From: Pirellulaceae bacterium | Lineage (GTDB): Bacteria; Planctomycetota; Planctomycetia; Pirellulales; Pirellulaceae | Direction of reading: 5' to 3' | Length of the DNA stretch: 9,809 nt | Assembly: GCA_013002105.1 (NCBI GenBank) | Contig: JABDKS010000943.1 | Coordinates: 1 to 9,809, forward strand | Shown: one piece after another, positions 1 through 7,334 of the stretch | Layout of the letters: every line of letters begins with the position of its first letter | Position numbering within the stretch: position 1 is the first letter of the stretch | Notes under the pieces: model-generated | What the model was told of the DNA's origin: nothing | The model's database searches: none | The model's input: only the letters and a program-made list of their open reading frames with translations | Program-made: the position numbers and the translations under genes

Positions 1-566
1 AACATAGTGATTTAGACGCCCTGGAGTTAGTCAAGAAAAAAGTCAAACTGCTGTCGATCATGGCGGGTGCCTTCAGGCAAAAAGTCAACAAGGAAGGACA
101 ATTGTACGACCACAAGGAATACAACATCGTCAAAGACATTCCTGCGGCCAAAGCGTTGGTGCAAGATTGGCCGACGCCAATCATCTGGAGCGGGTTCGAG
201 ATCGGCAAGAACTTGACATATCCGCACGAGAGTATCTTGCGGGACTACCGATATGTATCGCATCATCCGCTGCCCGAGGCGTACACGTTGTACATTCCGC
301 CACCGCACGATCGTCCGACTTGGGATTTGACGTCCGTGTTGCAGGCCGTTCGCCCCGATCACGGGTACTTTGATCTTTCGGCTTCCGGACGAGTGAGTGT
401 TGCCGATGACGGTCTGACCACATTTACAGAATCCGCCGACGGTCGCGATCGCTACTTGATCCTGCAGGAAACGCAAAAAGGTCGGGCGCGCGAAGCACTC
501 GTGCTACTTTCAAGCCAGCCCCCAACAGGACATTCAGCAGGACATTCAACAGGGGCGGGGCATTGA
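1..566 (+). CDS. Nucleoside hydrolase-like protein, C-terminal part (NH1, 5' truncated by window edge)
   Basis: The reading frame is open from position 3 to the TGA at 564-566, so the gene starts outside the window; an ATG at 60 is internal because the preceding codons are also family-like (VKLLSIMAGAF, matching the complete paralogue at 4126-5145). The family hydrolyses the N-glycosidic bond of nucleosides to ribose and base. Visible family features are the MAGAF segment, EYNIVKDIPAA (codons from 117, equivalent to the E-x-N...DPxAA ribose-binding stretch of IU-nucleoside hydrolases), WSGFEIG, and RPTWDLTSVL, whose Asp is the likely last metal ligand. A Trp stands where classical enzymes have His before that Asp. 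The N-terminal DTD metal motif lies outside the window. The tail ends in a short His/Gly-rich repeat. It sits 124 bases before the sugar-binding protein gene, so a shared transcript is possible. Secretion cannot be judged without the N-terminus. Confidence 0.85.
   Translation, partial: HSDLDALELVKKKVKLLSIMAGAFRQKVNKEGQLYDHKEYNIVKDIPAAKALVQDWPTPIIWSGFEIGKNLTYPHESILRDYRYVSHHPLPEAYTLYIPPPHDRPTWDLTSVLQAVRPDHGYFDLSASGRVSVADDGLTTFTESADGRDRYLILQETQKGRAREALVLLSSQPPTGHSAGHSTGAGH
526..549 (+). repeat. Two tandem 12-base copies at the 3' end of NH1
   Basis: CAGGACATTCAG at 526-537 is followed directly by CAGGACATTCAA at 538-549, one base apart in sequence. Being a multiple of three, the duplication keeps the frame and encodes GHSA then GHST, giving a His/Gly-rich C-terminal tail that is absent from the paralogue NH2. 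It looks like a recent slippage duplication. Confidence 0.7.
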
Positions 567-677
567 ACTACAAGAAAATTATTCGCCCGCACCGCATGTC
601 GTCGTTCGCGGCTCGATCAATGTGGAGAACAATCGGCACCCAAGAATGCCCTGCCAACCAAAATGCAATTCGTTGAT
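567..677. other. Intergenic spacer between NH1 and the binding-protein gene
   Basis: This stretch separates NH1 from the ribosome binding site of the binding-protein gene. I see no convincing sigma70 -35/-10 pair, hairpin terminator or operator palindrome in it. Its frame stays open from an ATG at 622, but the deduced residues do not resemble a signal peptide, so I treat it as untranslated. It could hold an atypical promoter for the downstream operon. Confidence 0.4.
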
Positions 678-684
678 AGAAGGA
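678..684 (+). promoter_or_regulatory. Ribosome binding site that sets the binding-protein start
   Basis: AGAAGGA lies six bases before the ATG at 691. The alternative in-frame ATG at 622 would add 23 residues in front of a well-formed lipoprotein signal peptide and has no comparable Shine-Dalgarno sequence, so 691 is preferred. Confidence 0.75.
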
Positions 685-690
685 ACAAAC

Positions 691-1665
691 ATGCAACCAA
701 GAATACGAGTATCGCTCACAGCAGGACTGATGTGCGTCTGCCTGTTCATCGGGTGCAAAGGGTCGGCAACTACTGATGCACAAAGTTCCGATTCATCGAA
801 GAAACCCAAAGTCGCATTGATCATGAAGTCGCTCGCGAATGAGTTTTTTTCGACGATGGCAGCAGGCGCTCAATCGCACCAACAGCACAGTGGTGAATAC
901 GACTTGATCGTCAACGGGATCAAAGACGAACAGGATGTCAGTCGCCAGGTCGCTTTGGTGCAGGAGATGGTCGCCAGTGATGTCGATGCGATTGTGATTG
1001 CCCCCGCAGAGTCGCAAGCTCTGATTCCATCACTTCGCCGAGCCATCAAGGCGGGCATTGTCGTCGTGAACATCGACAACAAATTGGATTCGGAAATGTT
1101 GGCCAACGAAGGTCTGCAGATTCCCTTCGTAGGACCGGACAACAGGGCGGGCGCTAAGAAGGTCGGTGACCATTTAGCGACGCAGCTCGCCAAAGGTGAT
1201 TCGGTTGCAATCCTGGAAGGACTGCAAACATCCGAGAACGGTCGCGCGAGGAAAGCTGGTTTCGAAGAGGCGATGAAGGACGTCGGAGTCACGATCGTGG
1301 ACAGTCAGTCGGCCCAGTGGGAGATGGCCAAGGCCAACGAGATTGCGTCGTCGATGCTGAGTGAACACTCCGAGATCAAGGCGATCCTGGCCGCCAACGA
1401 CAGCATGGCTCTGGGCGCGATCGCGGCGGCCAAGAGTGTCGGTCGCAGCGAGGATCTGCTGATCGTCGGCTTCGACAACATTGCCGCCGTGCAAACGGCG
1501 ATCCGCGACGGGAAGGTGCTGGCAACCGCGGACCAGCATGGCGACCAGTTGGCAGTCTACGGAATCGAGACAGCGTTGAAATTGATCGCGGATGAGAACG
1601 CGGAGGTCGCCGACGTGGAAACGCCGGTTGATTTGGTCACCAAAGAAACGCTGGACGCGAAATGA
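691..1665 (+). CDS. rbsB: Sugar-binding lipoprotein of ABC transporter (RbsB-like)
   Basis: Extracytoplasmic solute-binding component of a pentose/hexose-type ABC importer (periplasmic binding protein type I, Peripla_BP_4), 324 residues. Residues 1-22 form a lipoprotein signal peptide ending in LFIGC, with Cys22 as the lipidated residue; the lipobox is slightly atypical (Phe at -3). The mature part aligns by eye along its whole length with E. coli RbsB: VALIMKSLANEFF (41-53), FVGPDN (146-151), AANDSMALGA (234-243), IVGFDN (258-263), LATADQ (277-282). Likely ligand contacts kept are Asp129, Arg185 or Arg187, Asn236, Asp262 and Gln282. The position of RbsB Arg90 is Asn130, so the ligand may not be plain ribose. 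The stop codon overlaps the ATPase start (ATGA), and nucleoside hydrolase genes flank the transporter, favouring ribose or a nucleoside as substrate. Family certain, ligand inferred. Confidence 0.92.
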   Translation: MQPRIRVSLTAGLMCVCLFIGCKGSATTDAQSSDSSKKPKVALIMKSLANEFFSTMAAGAQSHQQHSGEYDLIVNGIKDEQDVSRQVALVQEMVASDVDAIVIAPAESQALIPSLRRAIKAGIVVVNIDNKLDSEMLANEGLQIPFVGPDNRAGAKKVGDHLATQLAKGDSVAILEGLQTSENGRARKAGFEEAMKDVGVTIVDSQSAQWEMAKANEIASSMLSEHSEIKAILAANDSMALGAIAAAKSVGRSEDLLIVGFDNIAAVQTAIRDGKVLATADQHGDQLAVYGIETALKLIADENAEVADVETPVDLVTKETLDAK

Positions 1666-3173
1666 AGCCGCTGTTGACTGCGACGGACATCACCAAACGC
1701 TTCGGATCCGTGACGGTGCTCGACGGTGTCTCGCTGGACGTCCGCCCCGGCGAAATTCATGCGTTGCTCGGAGCCAACGGAGCAGGCAAGAGCACGCTTT
1801 GCAAAATCATCTCCGGGCTGCTGACGCGCGACGGCGGTTCGATGTCGATGGCGGGCGACGCTTATCTTCCCCGTGACAAACAGTCAGCCGAGCGATCAGG
1901 AATTCAAATTGTTCAGCAGGAACTCAATCAAGTTTCCACACTGACGGTGGCCGAGAACATCTTTCTGACCCGCATGCCCAGTGTTCTCGGTGTCATCCGC
2001 ACGGGCCAGCTTGCCGATCGGGCGCGACAGGTGCTTGATCATTTCGGTTTACACGATGTTGCGACCGATACCATCATGGGCACGCTGGGTGTTGGTCGAC
2101 AACAAATGGTCGAAATCGCTACGGCGCTGGATCGCCAGTGCCGATTGCTAATTTTGGACGAACCGACGGCTGCCCTTGGTGCTGACGAAACGAAGCGGTT
2201 GTTCGAGCGATTGCGACATCTGCGTGACCAAGGAATTGGCATTATCTACATCAGCCATCGGTTAGATGAAGTTGCCCAGTTGTCCGACCGAATCACCGTG
2301 TTGCGAGATGGCAAATGCGTCTGCACGCGAGAGACCACGTCGATGACTACCGATCAGATGGTTGACTTGATGGCCGGTGATTCCGCGGGCGCACATCATT
2401 TGTTTGAATCGTTCGCGACGGACCATACTGCAATAAAGGTCCATGGAATCACCGCTGGTATTGTCCGCGACGTCTCATTCTCCGTGCGTCACGGTGAGCG
2501 TCTTGGGATCGCTGGATTGGTCGGATCTGGCCGCACGGAATTGCTGCGAGCCATCTTTGGGGCGGACACTGCGCAGCAGGGGACGGTCCAGGTCGGCGAT
2601 CGCGGGGACACACTTTTTTCGCACCCTAGCCAAGCCGTCGCAGCGGGGCTGGCAATGGTCACCGAAGATCGCAAGCAGAACGGCCTGCTGTTGCGCCAGT
2701 CGGTCCTATTCAACACGTCGATTGGTTCTCTGTGCAAGCGATTTGCTGCGTTGGGAATCATTCGCAAACAGAGCGAACGACGGGCGGTGCAAGAGATGGC
2801 CCGCCAGTTGGAAACCAAGTGCAACGACATCGATCAAATCGTCGCCACTCTCAGCGGCGGTAATCAGCAAAAGGTGGCGATTTCAAAATGGTTGGTACGC
2901 GACGCCGACGTTTTCTTTTTCGACGAACCCACTCGAGGCATCGATGTCTCCGCACGCCGACGGATCTACCGATTGATCGAGTCTCTCGCCAAGGCGGGCA
3001 AAGCGATCGTCATCGTCAGCAGTGATTTGGACGAGCTATTGGAAACTTGCGACCGGATTGGTGTCATCTCAGCAGGAAAATGGATCGATGACTTCGATCG
3101 CGAATCATGGTCGACGGACCAAATCATGCAGGCAGCGTTCGCGGGATACCGACAGGCAGAGGCGGTTGCATGA
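1662..3173 (+). CDS. rbsA: Sugar ABC transporter ATPase, two nucleotide-binding domains (RbsA-like)
   Basis: Cytoplasmic ATPase that powers sugar import, 503 residues, the usual length for RbsA/MglA/XylG proteins. Domain 1 has Walker A GANGAGKST (37-45), signature region LGVGRQQM (142-149), Walker B LLILDEP (162-168) and switch His199 in ISHR. Domain 2 has the degenerate P-loop GLVGSGRTE (285-293) with Arg in place of the Walker Lys, a canonical LSGGNQQ (397-403), Walker B VFFFDEP (417-423), and SSD instead of a switch His (453-455). This asymmetry, one competent and one degenerate P-loop, is normal for the family. The start ATG overlaps the stop of the binding-protein gene in ATGA with no clear Shine-Dalgarno of its own, so translation is probably coupled. 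Substrate is set by the partners, so the rbs name is by family resemblance. Confidence 0.95.
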   Translation: MKPLLTATDITKRFGSVTVLDGVSLDVRPGEIHALLGANGAGKSTLCKIISGLLTRDGGSMSMAGDAYLPRDKQSAERSGIQIVQQELNQVSTLTVAENIFLTRMPSVLGVIRTGQLADRARQVLDHFGLHDVATDTIMGTLGVGRQQMVEIATALDRQCRLLILDEPTAALGADETKRLFERLRHLRDQGIGIIYISHRLDEVAQLSDRITVLRDGKCVCTRETTSMTTDQMVDLMAGDSAGAHHLFESFATDHTAIKVHGITAGIVRDVSFSVRHGERLGIAGLVGSGRTELLRAIFGADTAQQGTVQVGDRGDTLFSHPSQAVAAGLAMVTEDRKQNGLLLRQSVLFNTSIGSLCKRFAALGIIRKQSERRAVQEMARQLETKCNDIDQIVATLSGGNQQKVAISKWLVRDADVFFFDEPTRGIDVSARRRIYRLIESLAKAGKAIVIVSSDLDELLETCDRIGVISAGKWIDDFDRESWSTDQIMQAAFAGYRQAEAVA

Positions 3174-4129
3174 TCACGAAACAGATGAAGAGGACCGTAT
3201 TGCAGTACGGTGGTTTGCTGACGGCGTTGGCACTGTTGATTTTGGTCTTCAGTTTGCGGACGGACAGCTTCTTTCAGATCGGCACGGCGAGGCTGATTGC
3301 TAATCAGATTCCTGAATTGACGCTACTGGCTGTCGGGATGACGCTCGTATTGGTGATTGGACAGATCGATCTGTCAGTCGGCAGCGTGATGGCCCTTGCC
3401 GGAGCCGTGCTTGGGGTCCTGATGGCGAAGTACGATTGGTCCCTGGGTTTTGCAATCGTGGCAAGTGTGGCGACCGCTGGGGCGTGCGGCTGGGCGACCG
3501 GAGCGATCTCGATTTGGTTCAGGATTCCATCGTTTATCGTTTCGTTGGGGATGCTGCAGATCGCGCGCGGGGCGACCCGTCGGTTACTCGATTCCAAAAC
3601 GCTGACGATCGGTTCGGACGTCGCGGCGATCAGTGAACCCCTGCCCGGAATGGGACTGTCACCCGCGTTCTTGATCGCCATCGCTGCCGTTTTCGCCGTG
3701 CATTTTTTGATCAGCAGTACCGTATTCGGACGTTACTGTGTCGCCATCGGCACCAACGATCAAGCGGTTCGCATGTCGGGCATTCGCACCGCTCCCTACG
3801 CGATCGGAGTGTTTGTTATCAGCGGACTACTATGCGGACTTGCCGGGCTGGCACCCACGTCGTTGATGGAAGCCGCCGATCCTGGCGCGGGCAACGGCAT
3901 CGAATTATCCGCGATCGCAGCTTGTGTGATCGGTGGAACCAGTTTGATGGGTGGACGAGGCAACGCGATCAGCACGTTCCTGGGTGTACTGGTGATCGCG
4001 GTGCTGCAAACGGGCCTTAGCCGCATGTCGGTCGAAGACGCAAACAAACAAATTATCACCGGGGTTGTGATCATCATCGCGGTGTTGATCGACACCATGC
4101 GCCGCAACTGGGAAAAGACAGAATCATGA
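3170..4129 (+). CDS. rbsC: Sugar ABC transporter permease (RbsC-like)
   Basis: Inner-membrane permease of the BPD_transp_2 family, 319 residues, close to E. coli RbsC. It is strongly hydrophobic with roughly eight to ten membrane segments, the first at about 14-28. Family signatures are GQIDLSVGSVMALAG (64-78), the cytoplasmic-loop region FGRYCVAIGTNDQAVRMSGI (186-205) and ELSAIAACVIGGTSLMGGRG (245-264). The frame is open upstream to an ATG at 3107, but the ATG at 3170 is preferred: it forms ATGA with the ATPase stop, has GAGG about seven bases upstream, and gives the family length. An ATG at 3185 is a weaker alternative. The gene ends in another ATGA overlap with NH2. It should dimerise and pair with the adjacent two-domain ATPase and binding lipoprotein. 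Confidence 0.94.
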   Translation: MITKQMKRTVLQYGGLLTALALLILVFSLRTDSFFQIGTARLIANQIPELTLLAVGMTLVLVIGQIDLSVGSVMALAGAVLGVLMAKYDWSLGFAIVASVATAGACGWATGAISIWFRIPSFIVSLGMLQIARGATRRLLDSKTLTIGSDVAAISEPLPGMGLSPAFLIAIAAVFAVHFLISSTVFGRYCVAIGTNDQAVRMSGIRTAPYAIGVFVISGLLCGLAGLAPTSLMEAADPGAGNGIELSAIAACVIGGTSLMGGRGNAISTFLGVLVIAVLQTGLSRMSVEDANKQIITGVVIIIAVLIDTMRRNWEKTES

Positions 4130-5145
4130 ATACTCGGATATTCACATTTTGCTTAGTGCTTTCGCTACCGATTATCGGCTGGGCCGATGTCCCGACGAAG
4201 GTGGTTTTTGATACAGATATCGCCGGAGACGTCGATGATGTGCTGGCGCTCGCCATGCTGCATACCTTGGCCGACCGCGCCGAGTGTCACATTGAAGCCG
4301 TCACCGTATCGAAAACCCATCCACAAAACGGACCGATGGTCGACGCAATCAACACGTTCTATGGTCGACCTGATCTTCCCATCGGCGTCACCAAGGGGAA
4401 TTACCCACGAGAAAGCAAATACACAGTGCTGGTCGAGAAAACCAACGACAATGCCTTTCGATACCCTCATGATCTACTGGAAAGCTCGGATGCGCCGGAT
4501 GCTGTTGCCGTGTTGCGTCAAGTGCTCGCCGATGCGGAGCCAAATTCGATCTCGATTGTTTCGGTTGGACTTGCAGTCAATATCGCCGATCTGCTGGAGT
4601 CGCCGGCCGACGGGATCAGTCCGCTGCCAGGCATCGATCTCGTTCGACAAAAAGTCAAACTGCTATCGATCATGGCAGGAGCGTTTACTCCGGTGAACGG
4701 AGACGCACATTTTTTGGAAGCCAACGTTCGAAATCACATCGGGTCCATGCAGCGATTTGTCCAACGTTGGCCGGCCGAGGTCCCTGTGATCTGGAGTGAC
4801 TTCAATATCGGCATTCGCGCCCGTTATCCCCGGGGAAGCATTGCGAGGGACTTCGGTTACACGCCGCACCATATCGTTCGCGAATCGTACCTGCTGCACA
4901 GTGGTCCCGAACATGATCGCCCGAGTTGGGATCTAACCAGCGTCCTATACGCAGTCCGTCCCAGCGATGGCTACTTTGGTCTGTCGGCCACTGGGTCGGT
5001 GTCCGTCGCGGATGACGGCTTCACGACTTTTACAAAGGATGAGTCCGGCAACCATCGCTATTTGAAGATGAACGACATCCAAGCCGCCCGCGTGGTCGAA
5101 GTACAGCGAACCCTCGTCAGTCAACCGCCAGCGGTGGCGCGTTGA
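4126..5145 (+). CDS. Secreted nucleoside hydrolase-like protein (NH2)
   Basis: Predicted inosine-uridine-type nucleoside N-ribohydrolase, 339 residues. Residues 1-20 are a signal peptide with likely cleavage after GWA, so the enzyme should act outside the cytoplasmic membrane. The metal/ribose-binding motif is DTDIAGDVDDVLAL (29-42), two residues longer than the classical DTDPGxDDxxAL form. Further landmarks are IVSVGLAVNIADLL (144-157), SIMAGAF (181-187), an E-A-N (198-200) matching the ribose-binding E-x-N, and RPSWDLTSVL (265-274), with Asp269 the likely last metal ligand and Trp where classical enzymes carry His. The DPxAA usually following E-x-N is replaced by HIGSM, while NH1 keeps the classical form, so the two may differ in specificity. 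Its start overlaps the permease stop (ATGA), making it the last gene of the transporter operon. Released ribose could be handed to the adjacent binding protein. Activity and nucleoside preference are inferred. Confidence 0.88.
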   Translation: MNTRIFTFCLVLSLPIIGWADVPTKVVFDTDIAGDVDDVLALAMLHTLADRAECHIEAVTVSKTHPQNGPMVDAINTFYGRPDLPIGVTKGNYPRESKYTVLVEKTNDNAFRYPHDLLESSDAPDAVAVLRQVLADAEPNSISIVSVGLAVNIADLLESPADGISPLPGIDLVRQKVKLLSIMAGAFTPVNGDAHFLEANVRNHIGSMQRFVQRWPAEVPVIWSDFNIGIRARYPRGSIARDFGYTPHHIVRESYLLHSGPEHDRPSWDLTSVLYAVRPSDGYFGLSATGSVSVADDGFTTFTKDESGNHRYLKMNDIQAARVVEVQRTLVSQPPAVAR

Positions 5146-5183
5146 TAAAAGTCATCGGGTGGGAATACACCATTGACCAATGA
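5146..5183. other. 38-base gap between convergent operons, no clear terminator
   Basis: The two operons end facing each other here. AGTCAT at 5150-5155 can pair with ATGACT at 5180-5185, and CATTG/CAATG at 5171-5182 could form a tiny inner stem. There is no GC-rich stem followed by a T-run on either strand, so I do not call an intrinsic terminator. Termination may be Rho-dependent or lie inside the coding ends. Confidence 0.35.
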
Positions 5184-7205
5184 CTACTGATTGAAGTCTG
5201 ACGGTGCGCGAACCTCGATGGTTGGCTTCTTTCCGTAGATGACCCCGGTATGGCTAGCGGCGTCCATGTCGGCAATCAGTTTGGCATAGAAGGGGCGATA
5301 GGCTCTGATCTTTTCAATCGCTGCGTCTCGTTTGGACTTGGACGTTTCGAAGGACTTACGGTCGCCACTGGTTGCCGTTTTGGTTAGTCCGCGTCCGGCC
5401 ATGACCATCGCGTTGACGGTATGCAGCGTGTAGTTGTGATGGTCGATCAGGCGGTGCAGCCGGTCGAGTTCATCCTGCGACATTTGTTTGCGGTGGTCAA
5501 AATAGATGTCTTCCATCATCTCTTTCATCTGCGACGCAATGGGCCAGTACGCGGCGAGATACATACCGGGGTTATTCGCTCCCGGGTAACGGGCGAAAAA
5601 CGAAGCAATCATCGGTTCCCTTTTCGCTTCGCCCGGACCATCGCGGAACACTTTCGCAAGCCGTGACTCCAGCAGATCGTAGTACCCCTTCACAGAGTCA
5701 CCGGCGACGCCGTAAAGCGCGGAATAGTATCGCAGCTCGGCGGCTTCAGCGTCGAAATCATCGTCCCACATCAGCCGAGCCAGCAGATAGTGACCCGCTC
5801 CGAGCAGTTCGTACGAACGGGCAATGTAGTGATAGCCGCCGTCGACCCCGTGCTCCTGCTGGGCGCGGCACTTTTCGATCACATGCTTGGTCACCGGCGC
5901 GATCATGTAAAGCGGCGTTTGATCGTAGTGCCAGATGTCGTACTTGTAGAACGTGCCCGCCGCCGCATGCCAGCCACGTTCCATGGCGGCTTCGGACCAT
6001 TGATCGCCTTCGTAAAACGCTCCCTGGCTGAATCCACTGTTGGTCGGATGCACCAAAAACAGCATCGGATGCGGTTTGACTCGCTTTGGTGGATACTTGT
6101 AGTCCAGATAGACAATCACGCCGAGTCGCTTATCGGGATGCACTTTCGCAACTTGCTCGGCGACCTGATTGCTGAACGTGATGATGCGATCGGTCGTGAT
6201 GCGGCGGCCATCGGGGCGAACGTCTCCGCTGTCCAGTGCCAGACATTCGCGGCAAGTGCAGAACTTTCGTCCATCGTTGGCGGCGATGGAAAACATCTCA
6301 GAGTTCGGCGTCTTGTTAAAGTAATCGATGGCGGCTTCTGCAAAGTGCTGGACGACCTGCGGGTTGCTCGTGCAAACCTGACCGCCGCGTTTTTCCGAGT
6401 AATGTTTCGGGTAACGCTGACCATTGATTTCCGCGAACCATTCCGGGTGAGCTTTACCATACACATCGGGCGACATGATGCGATGCCAATTGTGTTCGTG
6501 GCGAACATCGATCGGATGCCCCAACCGCAATCGGCGCCCGAAGATTTCATTGGCCAATCCTTCGGGAGATTTTGTGAATTGCCGATACAGGCAATCGGGA
6601 GCGTCGTCGATCTCGATTGGCTTTATGGAAAGGTCTCGCTGCGGCGGCGTGATCGTGCCCAGATCATCGTGCCAGGCGAACAGCACTGCGTAGGAACGTT
6701 CCAGAAACTCGTAGGTGCCAAACAGTGTTCCCGGTTCCATGCCGACGCTGCCGGTAACACGATGCGCTCCGACTCTGGGAGTGTCTCGCCCAACGATATG
6801 AATGTCCTGACCCACCGTGCGAATGCGAAAGCCTTCCGACTGCAACCCGTCTGTCGTCACGCCGGCTTTCTCCGACCACGGGTTGCGGCCGAAGAAGATT
6901 GTTGGTTTTCCCTCCACCGGTTCGGCAACTCGCATCGGCTCGTTTCCTGTTGCCTTTTTCACCAACGTCCGATACTCCTTGAGCGCCATCACCGCCGCCG
7001 GATCTGCATCATCATTGGGCAGGCAGAGCATGTTGTGCACCGGTTTGCCGTCCTTAACCAGAATGATCTCGGTTGTCGGAGTCGGCTGACCCACCGCCGT
7101 CTGATGTGCCAACATCATCAGCGCAATCGCAGCGATTGTCGAAATCCAGGATCTCGAGTGGCAGTGAAACCCGCGAATTTTCGGATGGAGTATCTGGTTT
7201 GTCAT
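5184..7205 (-). CDS. Secreted DUF4838-domain protein, probably carbohydrate-related
   Basis: Large exported protein of 673 residues, ending in TAG at 5184-5186. Residues 20-39 form the hydrophobic core of a signal peptide after a long basic n-region; cleavage is likely near AVGQ (37-40). Residues about 45-200 resemble the N-terminal domain found ahead of alpha-glucuronidase-type and DUF4838 proteins (IFFGRNPW, GTLFGTYEFLER). The DUF4838 core is about 205-470, recognised by IAANDGRKFCTCRECLALD (307-325) with C316, C318 and C321, then the YLDYKYPP and HYDQTPLY stretches. The C-terminal part (about 470-673) is mostly helical. The family is common in Planctomycetes and is thought to be glycoside-hydrolase-like, but I know of no assigned reaction to attach. 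It is third in the minus-strand operon, only 15 bases after the M56 gene, with AGGA eight bases before its ATG. A long open frame on the opposite strand (5790-7316) is a shadow. Confidence 0.85.
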   Translation of the reverse strand: MTNQILHPKIRGFHCHSRSWISTIAAIALMMLAHQTAVGQPTPTTEIILVKDGKPVHNMLCLPNDDADPAAVMALKEYRTLVKKATGNEPMRVAEPVEGKPTIFFGRNPWSEKAGVTTDGLQSEGFRIRTVGQDIHIVGRDTPRVGAHRVTGSVGMEPGTLFGTYEFLERSYAVLFAWHDDLGTITPPQRDLSIKPIEIDDAPDCLYRQFTKSPEGLANEIFGRRLRLGHPIDVRHEHNWHRIMSPDVYGKAHPEWFAEINGQRYPKHYSEKRGGQVCTSNPQVVQHFAEAAIDYFNKTPNSEMFSIAANDGRKFCTCRECLALDSGDVRPDGRRITTDRIITFSNQVAEQVAKVHPDKRLGVIVYLDYKYPPKRVKPHPMLFLVHPTNSGFSQGAFYEGDQWSEAAMERGWHAAAGTFYKYDIWHYDQTPLYMIAPVTKHVIEKCRAQQEHGVDGGYHYIARSYELLGAGHYLLARLMWDDDFDAEAAELRYYSALYGVAGDSVKGYYDLLESRLAKVFRDGPGEAKREPMIASFFARYPGANNPGMYLAAYWPIASQMKEMMEDIYFDHRKQMSQDELDRLHRLIDHHNYTLHTVNAMVMAGRGLTKTATSGDRKSFETSKSKRDAAIEKIRAYRPFYAKLIADMDAASHTGVIYGKKPTIEVRAPSDFNQ

Positions 7206-7213
7206 TTGCGTTG

Positions 7214-7217
7214 TCCT
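7214..7217 (-). promoter_or_regulatory. Ribosome binding site for the DUF4838 gene
   Basis: Reading the minus strand, AGGA lies eight bases before the ATG at 7205, within the 15-base gap after the M56 stop codon. It supports this start over the internal ATGs at codons 30 and 31, which would destroy the signal peptide. The short gap implies co-transcription with the M56 gene. Confidence 0.55.
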
Positions 7218-7220
7218 GGG

Positions 7221-7334
7221 TTATTCACCATCGCGGGGACCGGTTCTTGCCGGGCCTTCACCGTCCCGCAGGCCACGTCTGGCGGTGCCGTCCCCGTCAC
7301 GGAGACGTTGTTTTAGCGAACCGTCGCGATCGCG
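7221..7334 (-). repeat. 11-residue repeats at the C-terminus of the M56 protein
   Basis: The last 37 residues are three imperfect 33-base units plus a partial one: RDRDGSLKQRL, RDGDGTARRGL, RDGEGPARTGP, RDGE. Each begins with Arg-Asp and an Asp/Glu-Gly pair. The unit resembles Ca-binding Asp-Gly-rich tails only loosely; function unknown. Repeat number may vary between strains. Confidence 0.6.

Noticed and set aside
622..690. Upstream in-frame ATG of the binding protein
   Set aside because: It would place 23 non-signal residues before a good lipoprotein signal peptide; the ATG at 691 has AGAAGGA six bases upstream.
3107..3169. Upstream in-frame ATG of the permease
   Set aside because: It would overlap the ATPase gene by 67 bases and add a non-hydrophobic extension; the ATGA overlap at 3170 gives the normal family length.
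5150..5185. Possible bidirectional terminator between the convergent operons
   Set aside because: Only six complementary bases around a long loop, not GC-rich and without T-runs on either strand.
5790..7316. A 508-codon open frame on the plus strand antisense to the DUF4838 gene
   Set aside because: It mirrors the codon pattern of the real gene on the other strand, has no recognisable domain, and the minus-strand product has a signal peptide, family motifs and a Shine-Dalgarno.
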